Positions 25,155 to 35,522 are shown, counted from the first letter of the stretch. The stretch is DNA of 64,000 nt from JACQAP01 sp035548375 (GCA_035548375.1 DASZTG010000096.1:1-64000), one strand, 5' to 3'. Notes: generated by a model not told the origin, from the letters alone. Made by a program: numbers and translations.

Positions 25155-25913
25155 GTGTCCGAGACGTTCATCCTTTGCGGATTTGCCTTCCTCGCGGGGT
25201 TCGTGGACGCGATAGCTGGCGGGGGCGGATTGATCCAGGTACCGGCCCTGTTTGCGTTTTTCCCGACTGCTTCGCCGGCGATGTTACTTGGCACGAACAA
25301 GCTCGCAGCCGTAACGGGAACGACTATCGCCACGGCACGCTACGCGTGGTCGGTACCGATCGACTGGCGAAAGATCGTGCCACCGGCTGTGGCAGCTGGA
25401 CTGGCGGCGATCGGCGGGGCGAGAGTCGTCTCGATCCTGGATCCGGGATTTCTTCGACCCTTCCTGCTGGTGCTGCTGGCGGCCATGGTCGTCTATACAG
25501 TCTCCCGACCTTCGGTTGGGCGAAGCGGTGAGCGAGCAAGAGGAGGATCCATGCTTTCCCTTTGCTCGACGGCGGCTGTATTCGGTTTCTACGACGGATT
25601 TTTCGGACCAGGGGCGGGCAGTGTCCTGATGTTCGTACTGGTGCGCTTCTTCGGCTACGAGTTTCTGCGCGCGGCGGCGACGACCAAAGTGCTCAATCTC
25701 TCCAGCAATTTCTGCTCGCTGATGCTCTTTGTGGCGACCGGGAATGTGCTCTATGCGGTAGCCGTCCCGATGGCTGCCTGCAATGTCGTGGGGGGATTTC
25801 TCGGTGCTCACACCGCCGTCAAACGTGGAAGCCGCTTTGTCCGCGTCGTCTTCCTGATGGTTTCGATTTCGTTGATTGCCAAACTGGCGATGGACATCTG
25901 GCGTAGTTCCTAG
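25155..25913 (+). CDS. TSUP-family (TauE/SafE, YfcA-like) membrane permease
   Basis: A 252-residue multi-helix membrane protein. The N-terminal FLAGFVDAIAGGGGLIQVPAL and LLGTNKLAAVTGT segments and the repeated GFYDGFFGPGAGSVLMFVLV are hallmarks of the TauE/SafE sulfite-exporter family. Translation starts at GTG 25155, two bases after the mnmE stop, so it is probably co-transcribed. Its presence between mnmE and mnmG is not part of the common order. Substrate unknown (organosulfonates or sulfur oxyanions are typical). Confidence 0.87.
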   Translation: MSETFILCGFAFLAGFVDAIAGGGGLIQVPALFAFFPTASPAMLLGTNKLAAVTGTTIATARYAWSVPIDWRKIVPPAVAAGLAAIGGARVVSILDPGFLRPFLLVLLAAMVVYTVSRPSVGRSGERARGGSMLSLCSTAAVFGFYDGFFGPGAGSVLMFVLVRFFGYEFLRAAATTKVLNLSSNFCSLMLFVATGNVLYAVAVPMAACNVVGGFLGAHTAVKRGSRFVRVVFLMVSISLIAKLAMDIWRSS

Positions 25914-25914
25914 A

Positions 25915-25930
25915 TGTTCCACGTGAAACA
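25915..25930. promoter_or_regulatory. parS site 1 (ParB binding)
   Basis: TGTTCCACGTGAAACA matches the chromosomal parS consensus TGTTTCACGTGAAACA at 15 of 16 positions. It sits immediately after the TSUP stop, 2.7 kb before parA and ~4.7 kb from dnaA. ParB should nucleate here and spread to form the centromere-like complex. Confidence 0.93.
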
Positions 25931-25938
25931 TCTCGCTT

Positions 25939-25954
25939 TGTTTCACGTGAAACC
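25939..25954. promoter_or_regulatory. parS site 2 (ParB binding)
   Basis: TGTTTCACGTGAAACC matches the parS consensus at 15 of 16 positions, 24 bases centre to centre from the first site. The pair lies in the 94-base gap before mnmG, overlapping the place where an mnmG promoter -35 would be (a TATGAT -10 candidate is at 25979-25984). Confidence 0.93.
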
Positions 25955-26007
25955 ATGTCCCGCCCGTCCCTGATTCGGTATGATTCGCCCCTCCTCGAAG
26001 GTGCGCG

Positions 26008-27933
26008 ATGCAAAAGCAGAGTTTTGACGTGATCGTTGTCGGTGGCGGCCATGCCGGCACGGAAGCCGCCATGGCCTCTGCGCGCATGGGATGCCGCACA
26101 TTGCTGTTGACGCACAACGTAGAAACTCTTGGCCAGATGTCCTGCAATCCTTCCATTGGTGGAATTGGCAAGGGCCATCTCGTCAAGGAAATCGATGCGT
26201 TGGGCGGCGTCATGGCACTAGCCACCGACGACGCCGGCATCCAGTTCCGAATCCTCAATTCCAGCAAAGGACCGGCCGTGCGGGCGACCCGCGCCCAGGC
26301 GGACCGGGTCTTATATCGCCAGGCTATTCGCAGGCGACTGGAAAACCACCCAAATCTTACGATTTTTCAGCAGGCTGTAGACGACCTCGAAGTCGAGGCT
26401 GGCCGCGTGGCTGGAGTGGTGACCGAACTCGGAATCGCATTCCATGCACCCTGCGTTGTCCTGACGACCGGGACATTTCTCTCGGGGCTGGTACATGTCG
26501 GCCTGAAGAACTATCAAGCAGGTCGTGCTGGTGATCCCCCTGCGATTCGACTCGCGCGTCGGCTACGCGACCTGGATCTTCCTGTTGGCCGCCTCAAGAC
26601 CGGCACGCCGCCGCGTATCGACGGCAGGACCATCGATTATTCCGTGATGATGGAACAGCCTGGCGACGACCCGCAGCCGGTGTTCTCATTCTTGGGTTCG
26701 GTCGCGCAGCACCCACGCCAGTTGCCGTGCTGGATTACGCATACCAATGAAAACACTCATGAAATCATCCGTGGCGGACTGGATCGATCGCCCATGTTCA
26801 CGGGCGTGATCGAGGGAATCGGCCCGCGCTATTGCCCGTCGATCGAAGACAAGATCACCCGGTTTGCAGACAAGGGGTCGCACCAGATCTTCCTGGAACC
26901 GGAAGGGCTGACGACACACGAGGTCTATCCGAACGGAATTTCAACCAGCCTGCCTTTCGACGTCCAGGTCGACCTCGTACACTCGATCAATGGGCTCGAG
27001 GCCGCGCACCTCACGCGACCGGGCTATGCGATCGAATATGACTACTTCGACCCGCGTGGGCTGAAATCTTCCCTCGAGACAAAAGCAATCGGCGGATTGT
27101 TCTTTGCGGGCCAAATCAACGGGACGACAGGTTACGAAGAGGCCGCTGCGCAGGGGTTGCTGGCGGGAACGAATGCCGCGCTGCTGGTGCAGGAAAAGGC
27201 GTCCTGGTGCCCGCGGCGCGACGAAGCCTATCTCGGCGTGCTGGTCGACGACCTCATCACCCGCGGCGTAACCGAGCCCTATCGCATGTTCACGAGCCGG
27301 GCGGAGTACCGCTTGAGTCTGCGCGAAGACAATGCGGACATGCGGCTTACCGAAAGCGGCCGCAAGCTCGGTCTCGTAGACGACGAGCGCTGGAGGACAT
27401 TCGAACGGAAGCGCGAGGAAGTCGAGCGCGAGCGGGCGCGCCTGAAGTCGACGTTCCTGAACTCGAAGTTGCTGTCCGACGAGCGCATGCAGCAGGTGTT
27501 CGGGCAGAAGCTGGAACGCGACTACACGCTGGAAGAGCTGCTGCGCCGTCCCGACGTGCATTACCGCGATGTCATATCCCTGCCGGAAGCGGGTCCCGGG
27601 CTGCAGGACGAGAAAGCGGCGGATCAGGTGGAAATCCAGGTGAAATACCAGGGATACATCGAGCGCCAGCGCGAGGAAATCACGAGGCAGGAGCACTTCG
27701 AGAATATGCGATTGCCCGACGACCTGGATTACCGCGGCGTGCACGGACTCTCGATCGAGGTCCAGCAAAAATTGAACAAGCAACGTCCCGAAACCCTCGG
27801 GCAGGCCACGCGGATTTCCGGCGTGACGCCCGCGGCCATCTCGTTGTTGCTGGTGCACCTGAAGCGCGGGTTCGGCGACATCGGCCACGCGAAGTCGAGC
27901 CAGGCCGCGCGCGAAGCCGGAAGCCGTCATTGA
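26008..27933 (+). CDS. mnmG: tRNA uridine-34 modification FAD enzyme MnmG (GidA)
   Basis: FAD- and NADH-dependent partner of MnmE in wobble-uridine modification; 641 residues, full length. N-terminal FAD loop VVGGGHAGTEAAMASARMG, the signature SCNPSIGGIGKGHLVKE, the second signature GLKTGTPPRIDGRT, the RAEYRLSLREDNAD segment and the helical C-terminal domain for MnmE binding are present. A ribosome site (GAAGG) precedes the ATG. Its stop overlaps the TTG start of rsmG. Confidence 0.98.
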   Translation: MQKQSFDVIVVGGGHAGTEAAMASARMGCRTLLLTHNVETLGQMSCNPSIGGIGKGHLVKEIDALGGVMALATDDAGIQFRILNSSKGPAVRATRAQADRVLYRQAIRRRLENHPNLTIFQQAVDDLEVEAGRVAGVVTELGIAFHAPCVVLTTGTFLSGLVHVGLKNYQAGRAGDPPAIRLARRLRDLDLPVGRLKTGTPPRIDGRTIDYSVMMEQPGDDPQPVFSFLGSVAQHPRQLPCWITHTNENTHEIIRGGLDRSPMFTGVIEGIGPRYCPSIEDKITRFADKGSHQIFLEPEGLTTHEVYPNGISTSLPFDVQVDLVHSINGLEAAHLTRPGYAIEYDYFDPRGLKSSLETKAIGGLFFAGQINGTTGYEEAAAQGLLAGTNAALLVQEKASWCPRRDEAYLGVLVDDLITRGVTEPYRMFTSRAEYRLSLREDNADMRLTESGRKLGLVDDERWRTFERKREEVERERARLKSTFLNSKLLSDERMQQVFGQKLERDYTLEELLRRPDVHYRDVISLPEAGPGLQDEKAADQVEIQVKYQGYIERQREEITRQEHFENMRLPDDLDYRGVHGLSIEVQQKLNKQRPETLGQATRISGVTPAAISLLLVHLKRGFGDIGHAKSSQAAREAGSRH

Positions 27934-28577
27934 ATACAGTAGAAACCTTGATCCGGCACGGGACGGCCGGCTTGGGATTGGTATTGCCCGCGCAAGCGCA
28001 GGCGCAGCTCTCGGCCTACGTCCAACTGCTGTTGAAATGGAATCGTGTCTATAACCTCACCGCGATCCGCGGCGAGCAAAAAATGGTGAGCCACCACATC
28101 CTGGACAGCCTCGCCACGATCGATCATCTGCCGCCAGGCAGCCTGCTCGACGTTGGCAGCGGTGCAGGATTGCCTGGTATCCCGATCGCAATCGCACAGC
28201 CAGCGCGCGAAGTCACCGTCTTGGACTCCAACCAGAAGAAAGGCGCGTTCCTGAAGCAGGCCGTGGCCGAGCTGGGCCTCGCCAATACGCAGGTCGCAGT
28301 CGAACGCGTGGAGACGCATCGCCCGCCCCACGCATACGATGTCGTGGTATCGCGCGCCTTTTCCGACCTGGCGGATTTCGTTCAGCTTGCCGGCCATCTG
28401 TGCGCGCCGGGCGGCGTGCTGGTCGCGATGAAGGGCCTGTACCCGGATGCGGAAATCGCCCAGCTCCCCCCGCAATGGAAAGTCGAGTCCGCGCCCGTGC
28501 TGAAAATTCCCGAAGTCGATGCCTCGCGCCACCTCATCGTCATGCGCGCCGCGCAACGCGCGGGCGTGACGGCTTGA
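27930..28577 (+). CDS. rsmG: 16S rRNA m7G527 methyltransferase
   Basis: SAM-dependent methyltransferase (GidB), 215 residues. The family region LLLKWNRVYNLTAIR and the SAM motif LLDVGSGAGLPGIPIAIAQP are clear, with VVSRAFSDLADFV downstream. Translation most likely starts at TTG 27930, overlapping the mnmG stop by four bases (TTGA): that codon is in frame, closest to the family N-terminus, and no ATG or GTG lies nearby. The mnmG-rsmG-parA-parB order is conserved near many origins. Confidence 0.95.
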   Translation: MNTVETLIRHGTAGLGLVLPAQAQAQLSAYVQLLLKWNRVYNLTAIRGEQKMVSHHILDSLATIDHLPPGSLLDVGSGAGLPGIPIAIAQPAREVTVLDSNQKKGAFLKQAVAELGLANTQVAVERVETHRPPHAYDVVVSRAFSDLADFVQLAGHLCAPGGVLVAMKGLYPDAEIAQLPPQWKVESAPVLKIPEVDASRHLIVMRAAQRAGVTA

Positions 28578-28582
28578 CCCAT

Positions 28583-29347
28583 ATGGCACGCGTCCTGGTC
28601 ATCACCAATCAGAAAGGCGGCGTCGGCAAGACGACCACGAGCATCAACCTTGCCGCCAGCCTGGCCACGGTGGGGCGCAAGGTCCTCCTCGTCGATCTCG
28701 ATCCGCAGGGCAATGCGACCATGGGAAGCGGCGTCGACAAGCGCGGCCTCAAGGCGACGATCTACCAGGTCTTGCTTGGCCAGGCGACGTTGGCGGAGGT
28801 GCGCGTGGCGAGTCCCAGCGGCGGCTACGACGTCATCCCGGCCAATCGGGACCTGGCCGGCGCGGAAGTCGAGATGGTCGACCTGCAGGAGCGTGAAACG
28901 CGGTTGAAGTCGGCGCTGGCGGAGGTCAGCGGCGAATACGACTTCATCCTCATCGATTGCCCGCCCGCGCTGAATTTGCTGACGGTGAACGGCCTTTGCG
29001 CCGCGAATGCGGTCATGATCCCGATGCAATGCGAATACTACGCGCTGGAAGGCCTCAGCGATCTCGTGCAGACCATCAAGAAGGTGCGCATGAGCCTGAA
29101 TCCCGCGCTTGAAATCGAAGGCTTGCTGCGAACGATGTACGACCCGCGCAACATGCTCGCTCAACAGGTATCGGATCAGCTCCAGCAACATTTCGGCGAC
29201 AAGGTGTATCGCACGGTCATCCCGCGGAATATTCGCCTCGCGGAAGCACCAAGCCACGGCTTGCCGGCGCTGACCTTCGACCGCCAGTCGAAAGGCGCGC
29301 AGGCCTATCTCGCACTGGCCGGAGAAATGCTCGGCAAGAACGCTTAG
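28583..29347 (+). CDS. parA: Chromosome partitioning ATPase ParA (Soj)
   Basis: Deviant Walker-type ATPase that moves ParB-bound origins; 254 residues. The P-loop with both lysines is TNQKGGVGKTTTSINLA, followed by VDLDPQGNAT and IDCPPALNLLTVNGL. The N-terminus is short, without a helix-turn-helix, as in chromosomal Soj proteins. The ATG at 28583 lies five bases after the rsmG stop; upstream in-frame starts are inside rsmG. parB follows by ten bases, with two parS sites 2.7 kb upstream. Confidence 0.97.
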   Translation: MARVLVITNQKGGVGKTTTSINLAASLATVGRKVLLVDLDPQGNATMGSGVDKRGLKATIYQVLLGQATLAEVRVASPSGGYDVIPANRDLAGAEVEMVDLQERETRLKSALAEVSGEYDFILIDCPPALNLLTVNGLCAANAVMIPMQCEYYALEGLSDLVQTIKKVRMSLNPALEIEGLLRTMYDPRNMLAQQVSDQLQQHFGDKVYRTVIPRNIRLAEAPSHGLPALTFDRQSKGAQAYLALAGEMLGKNA

Positions 29348-29357
29348 GAAAACTCAA

Positions 29358-30218
29358 ATGGTCAAACCAAAAGGACTGGGTCGCGGGCTCGATGCATTGC
29401 TGGCCGGCGGCGAAGAGAAGCCGGCCGACACGCCAGCGGAATTGCCGGTTGGCGTGTTGCGCCCGGGCAAGTTCCAGCCGCGCACGCGCATGGATCCGCA
29501 ATCGATCGCCGAGCTGGCCGACTCGATCAAGGCGCAAGGCTTGATCCAGCCGATACTCGTGAGGCCGGTCGACGGCGGAAAATTCGAAATCATCGCGGGC
29601 GAACGACGCTGGCGCGCGTCCCAGTTGGCCGGCCTTACCCAGGTTCCCGTTGTAGTGCGGGCAGTTCCGGACAAATCGGCGCTGGCAATGGCGCTCATCG
29701 AAAACATCCAGCGCGAAGACCTGAATCCGCTCGAGGAAGCCAATGGCATCCAGCGGCTCATCGACGAATTCGACATGACCCACGACATCGCGGCCCAGTC
29801 GGTCGGCAGGTCGCGCAGCGCGGTCACCAATCTGTTACGCCTGCTGAATCTCTCCAAAGGAGTGCAGGATCTGCTGATGCAAGGCAAGCTGGAAATGGGG
29901 CACGCGCGCGCGCTGCTGGCCGTCAGCACCGCCCGCCAGGCCGAGCTGGCACACCAGATCATCAGCCGCAACCTTTCGGTACGTGAGGCGGAACAACTGG
30001 TGCACCAGTCGGAGACCGGGCCGCGCAAGGCGACGCGCAAGCAAGCAAGGAAGGATCGCGATTTGCAGGCCCTGGAGGAAGACCTTGCCGGCATTCTTGG
30101 CGCTACGACCTCGATCCACGCAACGCGAGGCGGGAAAGGGAAGGTCATCATCAGTTACGGCAGCCTTGACCAGCTCGATGGCATCGTCGAGCGCCTGCGC
30201 CGGTCCGTGGGAAATTGA
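29358..30218 (+). CDS. parB: Chromosome partitioning protein ParB (Spo0J)
   Basis: CTP-dependent DNA clamp that loads at parS; 286 residues. The N-terminal ParA-contact motif is KGLGRGLDALLA. The CTPase/ParB domain carries QPRTRMDPQSIAELADSI and the arginine-rich box GERRWRASQLAG, followed by ENIQREDLNPLEEA. The helix-turn-helix reads IAAQSVGRSRSAVTNLLRLL; the C-terminal dimerisation region ends near the stop. Its cognate sites are the two parS sequences before mnmG. Confidence 0.97.
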   Translation: MVKPKGLGRGLDALLAGGEEKPADTPAELPVGVLRPGKFQPRTRMDPQSIAELADSIKAQGLIQPILVRPVDGGKFEIIAGERRWRASQLAGLTQVPVVVRAVPDKSALAMALIENIQREDLNPLEEANGIQRLIDEFDMTHDIAAQSVGRSRSAVTNLLRLLNLSKGVQDLLMQGKLEMGHARALLAVSTARQAELAHQIISRNLSVREAEQLVHQSETGPRKATRKQARKDRDLQALEEDLAGILGATTSIHATRGGKGKVIISYGSLDQLDGIVERLRRSVGN

Positions 30219-30237
30219 GCCATGGCGATTTTTGGCG

Positions 30238-30267
30238 TTGACCGTGAATCTTACGGCCGGTTAGAAT
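30238..30267 (+). promoter_or_regulatory. Sigma-70 promoter for the ATP synthase operon
   Basis: TTGACC (30238-30243) and TAGAAT (30262-30267) are 18 bases apart, five of six matches each, in the 125-base gap between parB and atpI. The predicted transcript would have a leader of about 70 bases. No other promoter of similar quality was seen ahead of atpB. Confidence 0.6.
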
Positions 30268-30343
30268 CCGCCGGTTTCGCAAGTGCCGGCCTGCATCGGC
30301 TGGGCCGAAGCCGGTCGCAAAACCCTGGTTTGTCGTAAACCCA

Positions 30344-30730
30344 ATGCTTTCCCTGCATTCCGCCTGGACCAACCGTCCGGTCCGCACCGCCCTGCGCTGG
30401 CAGGCTGCTTTGACCGGCATTGCCGTGCTACTGGCGGCCTATCTGGCCGGCGTGCACGGCGCGGTATCGGCGGGCCTGGGTGGCGCGATCAGCATGGCGG
30501 CGGCATTTTTGTTCGCTTCGATCGCGGTTGAACGCAGGGGACGTACGGCGGATAGCGTGTTGCTGACGGCGTTCAAGGCTGAAGGCGCAAGGATCGTTTT
30601 CATAGTCGTCGCGCTATGGCTGGCGCTGGCGGCATACAAGAATGTGATGGCAGTGATATTGATTGGAACGTTCGTCCCGACCGTGCTGGTTTCCAGCATG
30701 GCGTTTTTCGTGGCCGACCGGCAGCACTGA
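30344..30730 (+). CDS. atpI: ATP synthase subunit I (AtpI)
   Basis: A 128-residue membrane protein with four hydrophobic helices (for example LTGIAVLLAAYLAGVHGAVS and VAVILIGTFVPTVLVSSMAF) typical of AtpI, which helps assemble the c-ring. Position at the head of the atp operon, 36 bases before atpB, supports the call more than sequence does, because the family is poorly conserved. Confidence 0.82.
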   Translation: MLSLHSAWTNRPVRTALRWQAALTGIAVLLAAYLAGVHGAVSAGLGGAISMAAAFLFASIAVERRGRTADSVLLTAFKAEGARIVFIVVALWLALAAYKNVMAVILIGTFVPTVLVSSMAFFVADRQH

Positions 30731-30766
30731 ACCCAGAGACAGACACACACCCGAGTCCCGCAAGAC

Positions 30767-31573
30767 ATGGCCGCCGAACAGCTCACCCCCACCGAATACA
30801 TCAACCACCACCTGACGTTCATGACCAAGCCCATTGGTAACGGCGGGTTCTGGTCGATCAACGTCGACTCGCTGGTGGTATCGATCATCCTCGGCATCAT
30901 CGGCGTCGGACTTTTTTGGCTTGTCGCGCGCAAGCCCACTTCCGGCGTGCCCGGCAAGCGCCAGGCCTTCGTCGAGCTCGCGTTCGAATTCGTGGACGAG
31001 CAGGTCAAGGGCATCTTCCACGGCGATCGCAGCAAGGTCGTCGCGCCGCTGGCGTTCACGGTGTTCTTCTGGGTGCTGCTGATGAATGCCATGGACTTCC
31101 TGCCGGTCGATATCGTGGGCGCGGTCGCGACCAATCACATCAACGAGCACGGCTTCCGCATCGTGCCCACCGCCGACGTCAACACCACGTTCGCGCTGGC
31201 GCTGACCGTGTGGTTGATGATGATCTACTACTCGATCAAAGTGAAGGGCCTCGGCGGCTGGATCCACGAGCTGTTCTGCGCGCCGTTCGGGTCGAACCCG
31301 CTGCTGTGGCCGGCAAACTTCCTGTTCAACCTCGTCGAGTACATCTCCAAGCCGCTGTCGCACTCGCTGCGGCTGTACGGCAACATGTACGCGGGCGAAA
31401 TCATTTTCCTGCTGCTCTGGCTGTGGGCCGCGACGGGGCTCGTCGGCGTATTCATGGGCGCCACTCTCGGCGTGCTGTGGTCCGTCTTCCACATCCTGAT
31501 CGTCGGCTTGCAAGCCTATATTTTCATGATGCTGACCGTCGTGTACATCTCGATGGCGCACGAAAGCCACTAA
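30767..31573 (+). CDS. atpB: F0F1 ATP synthase subunit a
   Basis: Membrane stator subunit forming the proton half-channels; 268 residues. The helix with the essential arginine reads SHSLRLYGNMYAGEIIFLLL, and the last helices (HILIVGLQAYIFMMLTVVYI, then SMAHES) match the family. An N-terminal amphipathic part is followed by about five membrane helices. Confidence 0.97.
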   Translation: MAAEQLTPTEYINHHLTFMTKPIGNGGFWSINVDSLVVSIILGIIGVGLFWLVARKPTSGVPGKRQAFVELAFEFVDEQVKGIFHGDRSKVVAPLAFTVFFWVLLMNAMDFLPVDIVGAVATNHINEHGFRIVPTADVNTTFALALTVWLMMIYYSIKVKGLGGWIHELFCAPFGSNPLLWPANFLFNLVEYISKPLSHSLRLYGNMYAGEIIFLLLWLWAATGLVGVFMGATLGVLWSVFHILIVGLQAYIFMMLTVVYISMAHESH

Positions 31574-31609
31574 CCAACTTCAACGCTTTACCAACGAAAG
31601 GAAAGAGAA

Positions 31610-31885
31610 ATGGAGAACGCGCAACTGCTGGCCATGATCCAGGCTTACACCGCCGTAGGCATCGGCCTCATCATCGGTCTGGGTGCTGCCGGCGCATGCA
31701 TCGGCGTGGGCATCATGTGCAGCCGCTTCCTCGAAGGCGCCGCGCGCCAGCCGGAAATGATCCCGGCCCTTCAAGCCAAGGTGTTCCTGCTGCTGGGCCT
31801 GATCGACGCGTCTTTCATCATCGGCGTCGGCCTTGCCATGCTGTTCGCGTTCGGTAACCCGCTCCTCGCCGTCGTCGCCAAGTAA
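31610..31885 (+). CDS. atpE: F0F1 ATP synthase subunit c
   Basis: Ring-forming proteolipid of 91 residues with two helices joined by the polar loop RFLEGAARQPE. The ion-binding carboxylate is D66 in LLGLIDASFIIGVG. The pattern around it lacks the glutamine and serine ligands seen in sodium-type rings, so proton coupling is likely. A strong ribosome site (GAAAGGAAAGAGAA) precedes the ATG, fitting the high copy number required. Confidence 0.97.
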   Translation: MENAQLLAMIQAYTAVGIGLIIGLGAAGACIGVGIMCSRFLEGAARQPEMIPALQAKVFLLLGLIDASFIIGVGLAMLFAFGNPLLAVVAK

Positions 31886-31920
31886 CGCAAGCCTGCTTTT
31901 CCCGGCTTGGAGAGAGGAAT

Positions 31921-32394
31921 ATGAACCTGACCTTTACGATGATCGCGCAGGGACTCGCCTTCCTGCTCTTCATCGGATTCACGATGAAGTTCGTGTGGCC
32001 GCCGCTGCTGAAGGCCATCGAAGCGCGCCAGAAGCAGATCGCCGAAGGCCTGGCTGCCGCGGAACGCGGCAAGCAGGACCTGGAGCTGTCCGCGAAGCGT
32101 GCCGGAGAGGAATTGCAGCGCGCGCGCGCGCAGGCCGGCGAGATCATTTCGCAGGCCGAGAAGCGCGGTGCCGCCGTCGTCGAGGAGGCCAAGGCTGCGG
32201 CGAAGGCCGAGGCCGACCGCATCGTCGCCGGCGCGAAAGCCGAAATCGAGCAGGAAGTCTTCCGCGCGAAGGAGTCGCTGCGTGCCCAGGTGGCGGTGCT
32301 GGCGGTTACCGGCGCCGAGAAAATCCTGCGCCGTGAAGTCGACGCCAAGGCCCACGCGCAACTGTTGACTGGCCTCGAAGCGGAGTTCAAGTAG
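31921..32394 (+). CDS. atpF: F0F1 ATP synthase subunit b
   Basis: Peripheral-stalk subunit of 157 residues: one N-terminal membrane helix (FTMIAQGLAFLLFIGFTMKF) followed by a long charged helix rich in alanine, glutamate and lysine that dimerises as a right-handed coil. Normal length. A GAGAGGAAT ribosome site precedes the ATG; atpH starts three bases after its stop. Confidence 0.96.
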   Translation: MNLTFTMIAQGLAFLLFIGFTMKFVWPPLLKAIEARQKQIAEGLAAAERGKQDLELSAKRAGEELQRARAQAGEIISQAEKRGAAVVEEAKAAAKAEADRIVAGAKAEIEQEVFRAKESLRAQVAVLAVTGAEKILRREVDAKAHAQLLTGLEAEFK

Positions 32395-32397
32395 CCA

Positions 32398-32934
32398 ATG
32401 GCCGAACTCGTCACCATCGCGCGTCCCTATGCCGAAGCCGTGTTCCGGATCGCGAAGCAGGGCAATGCCCTGCAGGCGTGGTCGGATGCCCTCGGCCTGA
32501 TCGCCGGCGTCTATGAAGACCCGCAGATGCAGGCGGCGATGGCCAACCCGAAAGTGGGCGCAGCCGAGATCGAGAAACTGCTGCTGGCGATCTGCGGCGA
32601 TCGCATCAATGACGTCGCGCGAAACCTCATCCAGTTGCTCGTCCACAACCGCAGGCTGGCGGTGGTCGGTGAAATTCGCGACTTGTTCGAGCAGCTGAAG
32701 CTCGAGGACGAAGGCAAGGTCGACGCGAAAATCAGTTCCGCCTATCCGATGGACGACGCACAACGCAATCAGGTCGTCGGCCTGCTCTCCACGCGCTTCA
32801 AGCGCAAGATCAACGCCACCGTGACCGTGGACCCCGAGCTCATCGGCGGCATCAAGGTCGAGGTGGGCGACAAGGTCTGGGATGCCTCGGTCCGGGGCAA
32901 GCTGCAGACCATGGCTGCGAATCTCACGAAATAA
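32398..32934 (+). CDS. atpH: F0F1 ATP synthase subunit delta
   Basis: Soluble stator subunit linking b to the top of F1; 178 residues, normal length. The family start (ARPYAEAVFRIAKQGNALQAW) and the C-terminal signature (INATVTVDPELIGGIKVEVG, then VRGKLQTMA) are present. It sits between atpF and atpA with minimal spacing. Confidence 0.96.
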   Translation: MAELVTIARPYAEAVFRIAKQGNALQAWSDALGLIAGVYEDPQMQAAMANPKVGAAEIEKLLLAICGDRINDVARNLIQLLVHNRRLAVVGEIRDLFEQLKLEDEGKVDAKISSAYPMDDAQRNQVVGLLSTRFKRKINATVTVDPELIGGIKVEVGDKVWDASVRGKLQTMAANLTK

Positions 32935-32949
32935 ACAGGAGTTATCTCC

Positions 32950-34491
<1,542 letters not shown>

Positions 34492-34529
34492 TGAGACGCA
34501 AGACAACGTCCCGCTCTTAAAGGCAAGAC

Positions 34530-35393
34530 ATGCCAGGCACAAAAGAGATACGCACCAAGATCAAGAGTGTGCAGAACACTCGCAAGATCACCAAGGCGAT
34601 GGAAATGGTCGCCGCGTCGAAAATGCGCAAGGCGCAGGAACGCATGCGCGCCGCACGTCCGTACGGCGAAAAGATCCGCAACGTGGCGGCGCATATATCG
34701 CACGCGAATCCGGAGTATCGCCATCCGTTCCTGGTCGAGCGGGACACGGTCAAGCGCGTGGGCATCATCGTCGTCACCACGGACAAGGGTTTGTGCGGAG
34801 GCCTGAACACCAATGTGCTGCGCATGGTGCTGAACCAGTACAAGCAGTGGCAGACGGAAGGCGAGGAGATCGACGTCTGCTGCATCGGCAACAAGGGCCT
34901 CGGTTTCATGCAGCGCCTCGGCGCGAACATCGTTTCCCAGGCTACGGCGCTGGGCGACCGGCCGCGGCTGGAGCACCTGATCGGCGCCGTCAAGATCATG
35001 CTCGACGGTTACATGAAGGATCGCTTCGACCGCGTGGTTCTTTTCTACACCCGCTTCCTGAACACCATGAAGCAGGAACCGGTGATGGAACAGCTGCTGC
35101 CGCTGACAGGCGAAAGGCTCGGCGCCCCGGAAGGTTCGTGGGACTACATCTACGAGCCCGATGCGAAAGTCGTGCTCGACCAGGTGCTGACGCGCTACAT
35201 CGAGGCGGTGATCTACCAGGCGGTGTCGGAAAACATGGCGTCCGAGCAGTCGGCGCGCATGGTCGCGATGAAATCCGCGTCCGACAATGCAGGCAAGCTG
35301 ATCGAGGAACTCACGCTGGTCTACAACAAGAGCCGGCAGGCGTCGATCACCAAGGAATTGTCCGAAATCGTCGCGGGAGCAGCAGCAGTATGA
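34530..35393 (+). CDS. atpG: F0F1 ATP synthase subunit gamma
   Basis: Central rotor shaft; 287 residues. Both conserved ends are present: IRTKIKSVQNTRKITKAMEM at the N-terminus and ENMASEQSARMVAMKSASDN at the C-terminus, which form the coiled coil inside the hexamer. It is followed by an unusually long 129-base gap before atpD. Confidence 0.97.
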   Translation: MPGTKEIRTKIKSVQNTRKITKAMEMVAASKMRKAQERMRAARPYGEKIRNVAAHISHANPEYRHPFLVERDTVKRVGIIVVTTDKGLCGGLNTNVLRMVLNQYKQWQTEGEEIDVCCIGNKGLGFMQRLGANIVSQATALGDRPRLEHLIGAVKIMLDGYMKDRFDRVVLFYTRFLNTMKQEPVMEQLLPLTGERLGAPEGSWDYIYEPDAKVVLDQVLTRYIEAVIYQAVSENMASEQSARMVAMKSASDNAGKLIEELTLVYNKSRQASITKELSEIVAGAAAV

Positions 35394-35522
35394 TTTTGCT
35401 GCGTGGAAACGATGGGCGACACTCATGTTCGCTTGCGAACGTGATGGGGAGACCAAATCGTCCACAAGCTGCGGCGGTCTGACGCGAATAACTCAACCGA
35501 TTACGCAATCCAGGAAAACATC
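35394..35522 (+). promoter_or_regulatory. Long atpG-atpD spacer with RNA hairpin
   Basis: Every other gap from atpB to atpC is 3-38 bases, but this one is 129. It contains an inverted repeat at 35423-35444: arms GTTCGC (35427-35432) and GCGAAC (35435-35440), extendable to ten pairs with one U-G wobble. No U-run follows, so it is not a classic terminator. It may set beta-subunit mRNA stability or translation, or be remnant repeat DNA. No ORF fills it. Confidence 0.45.
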
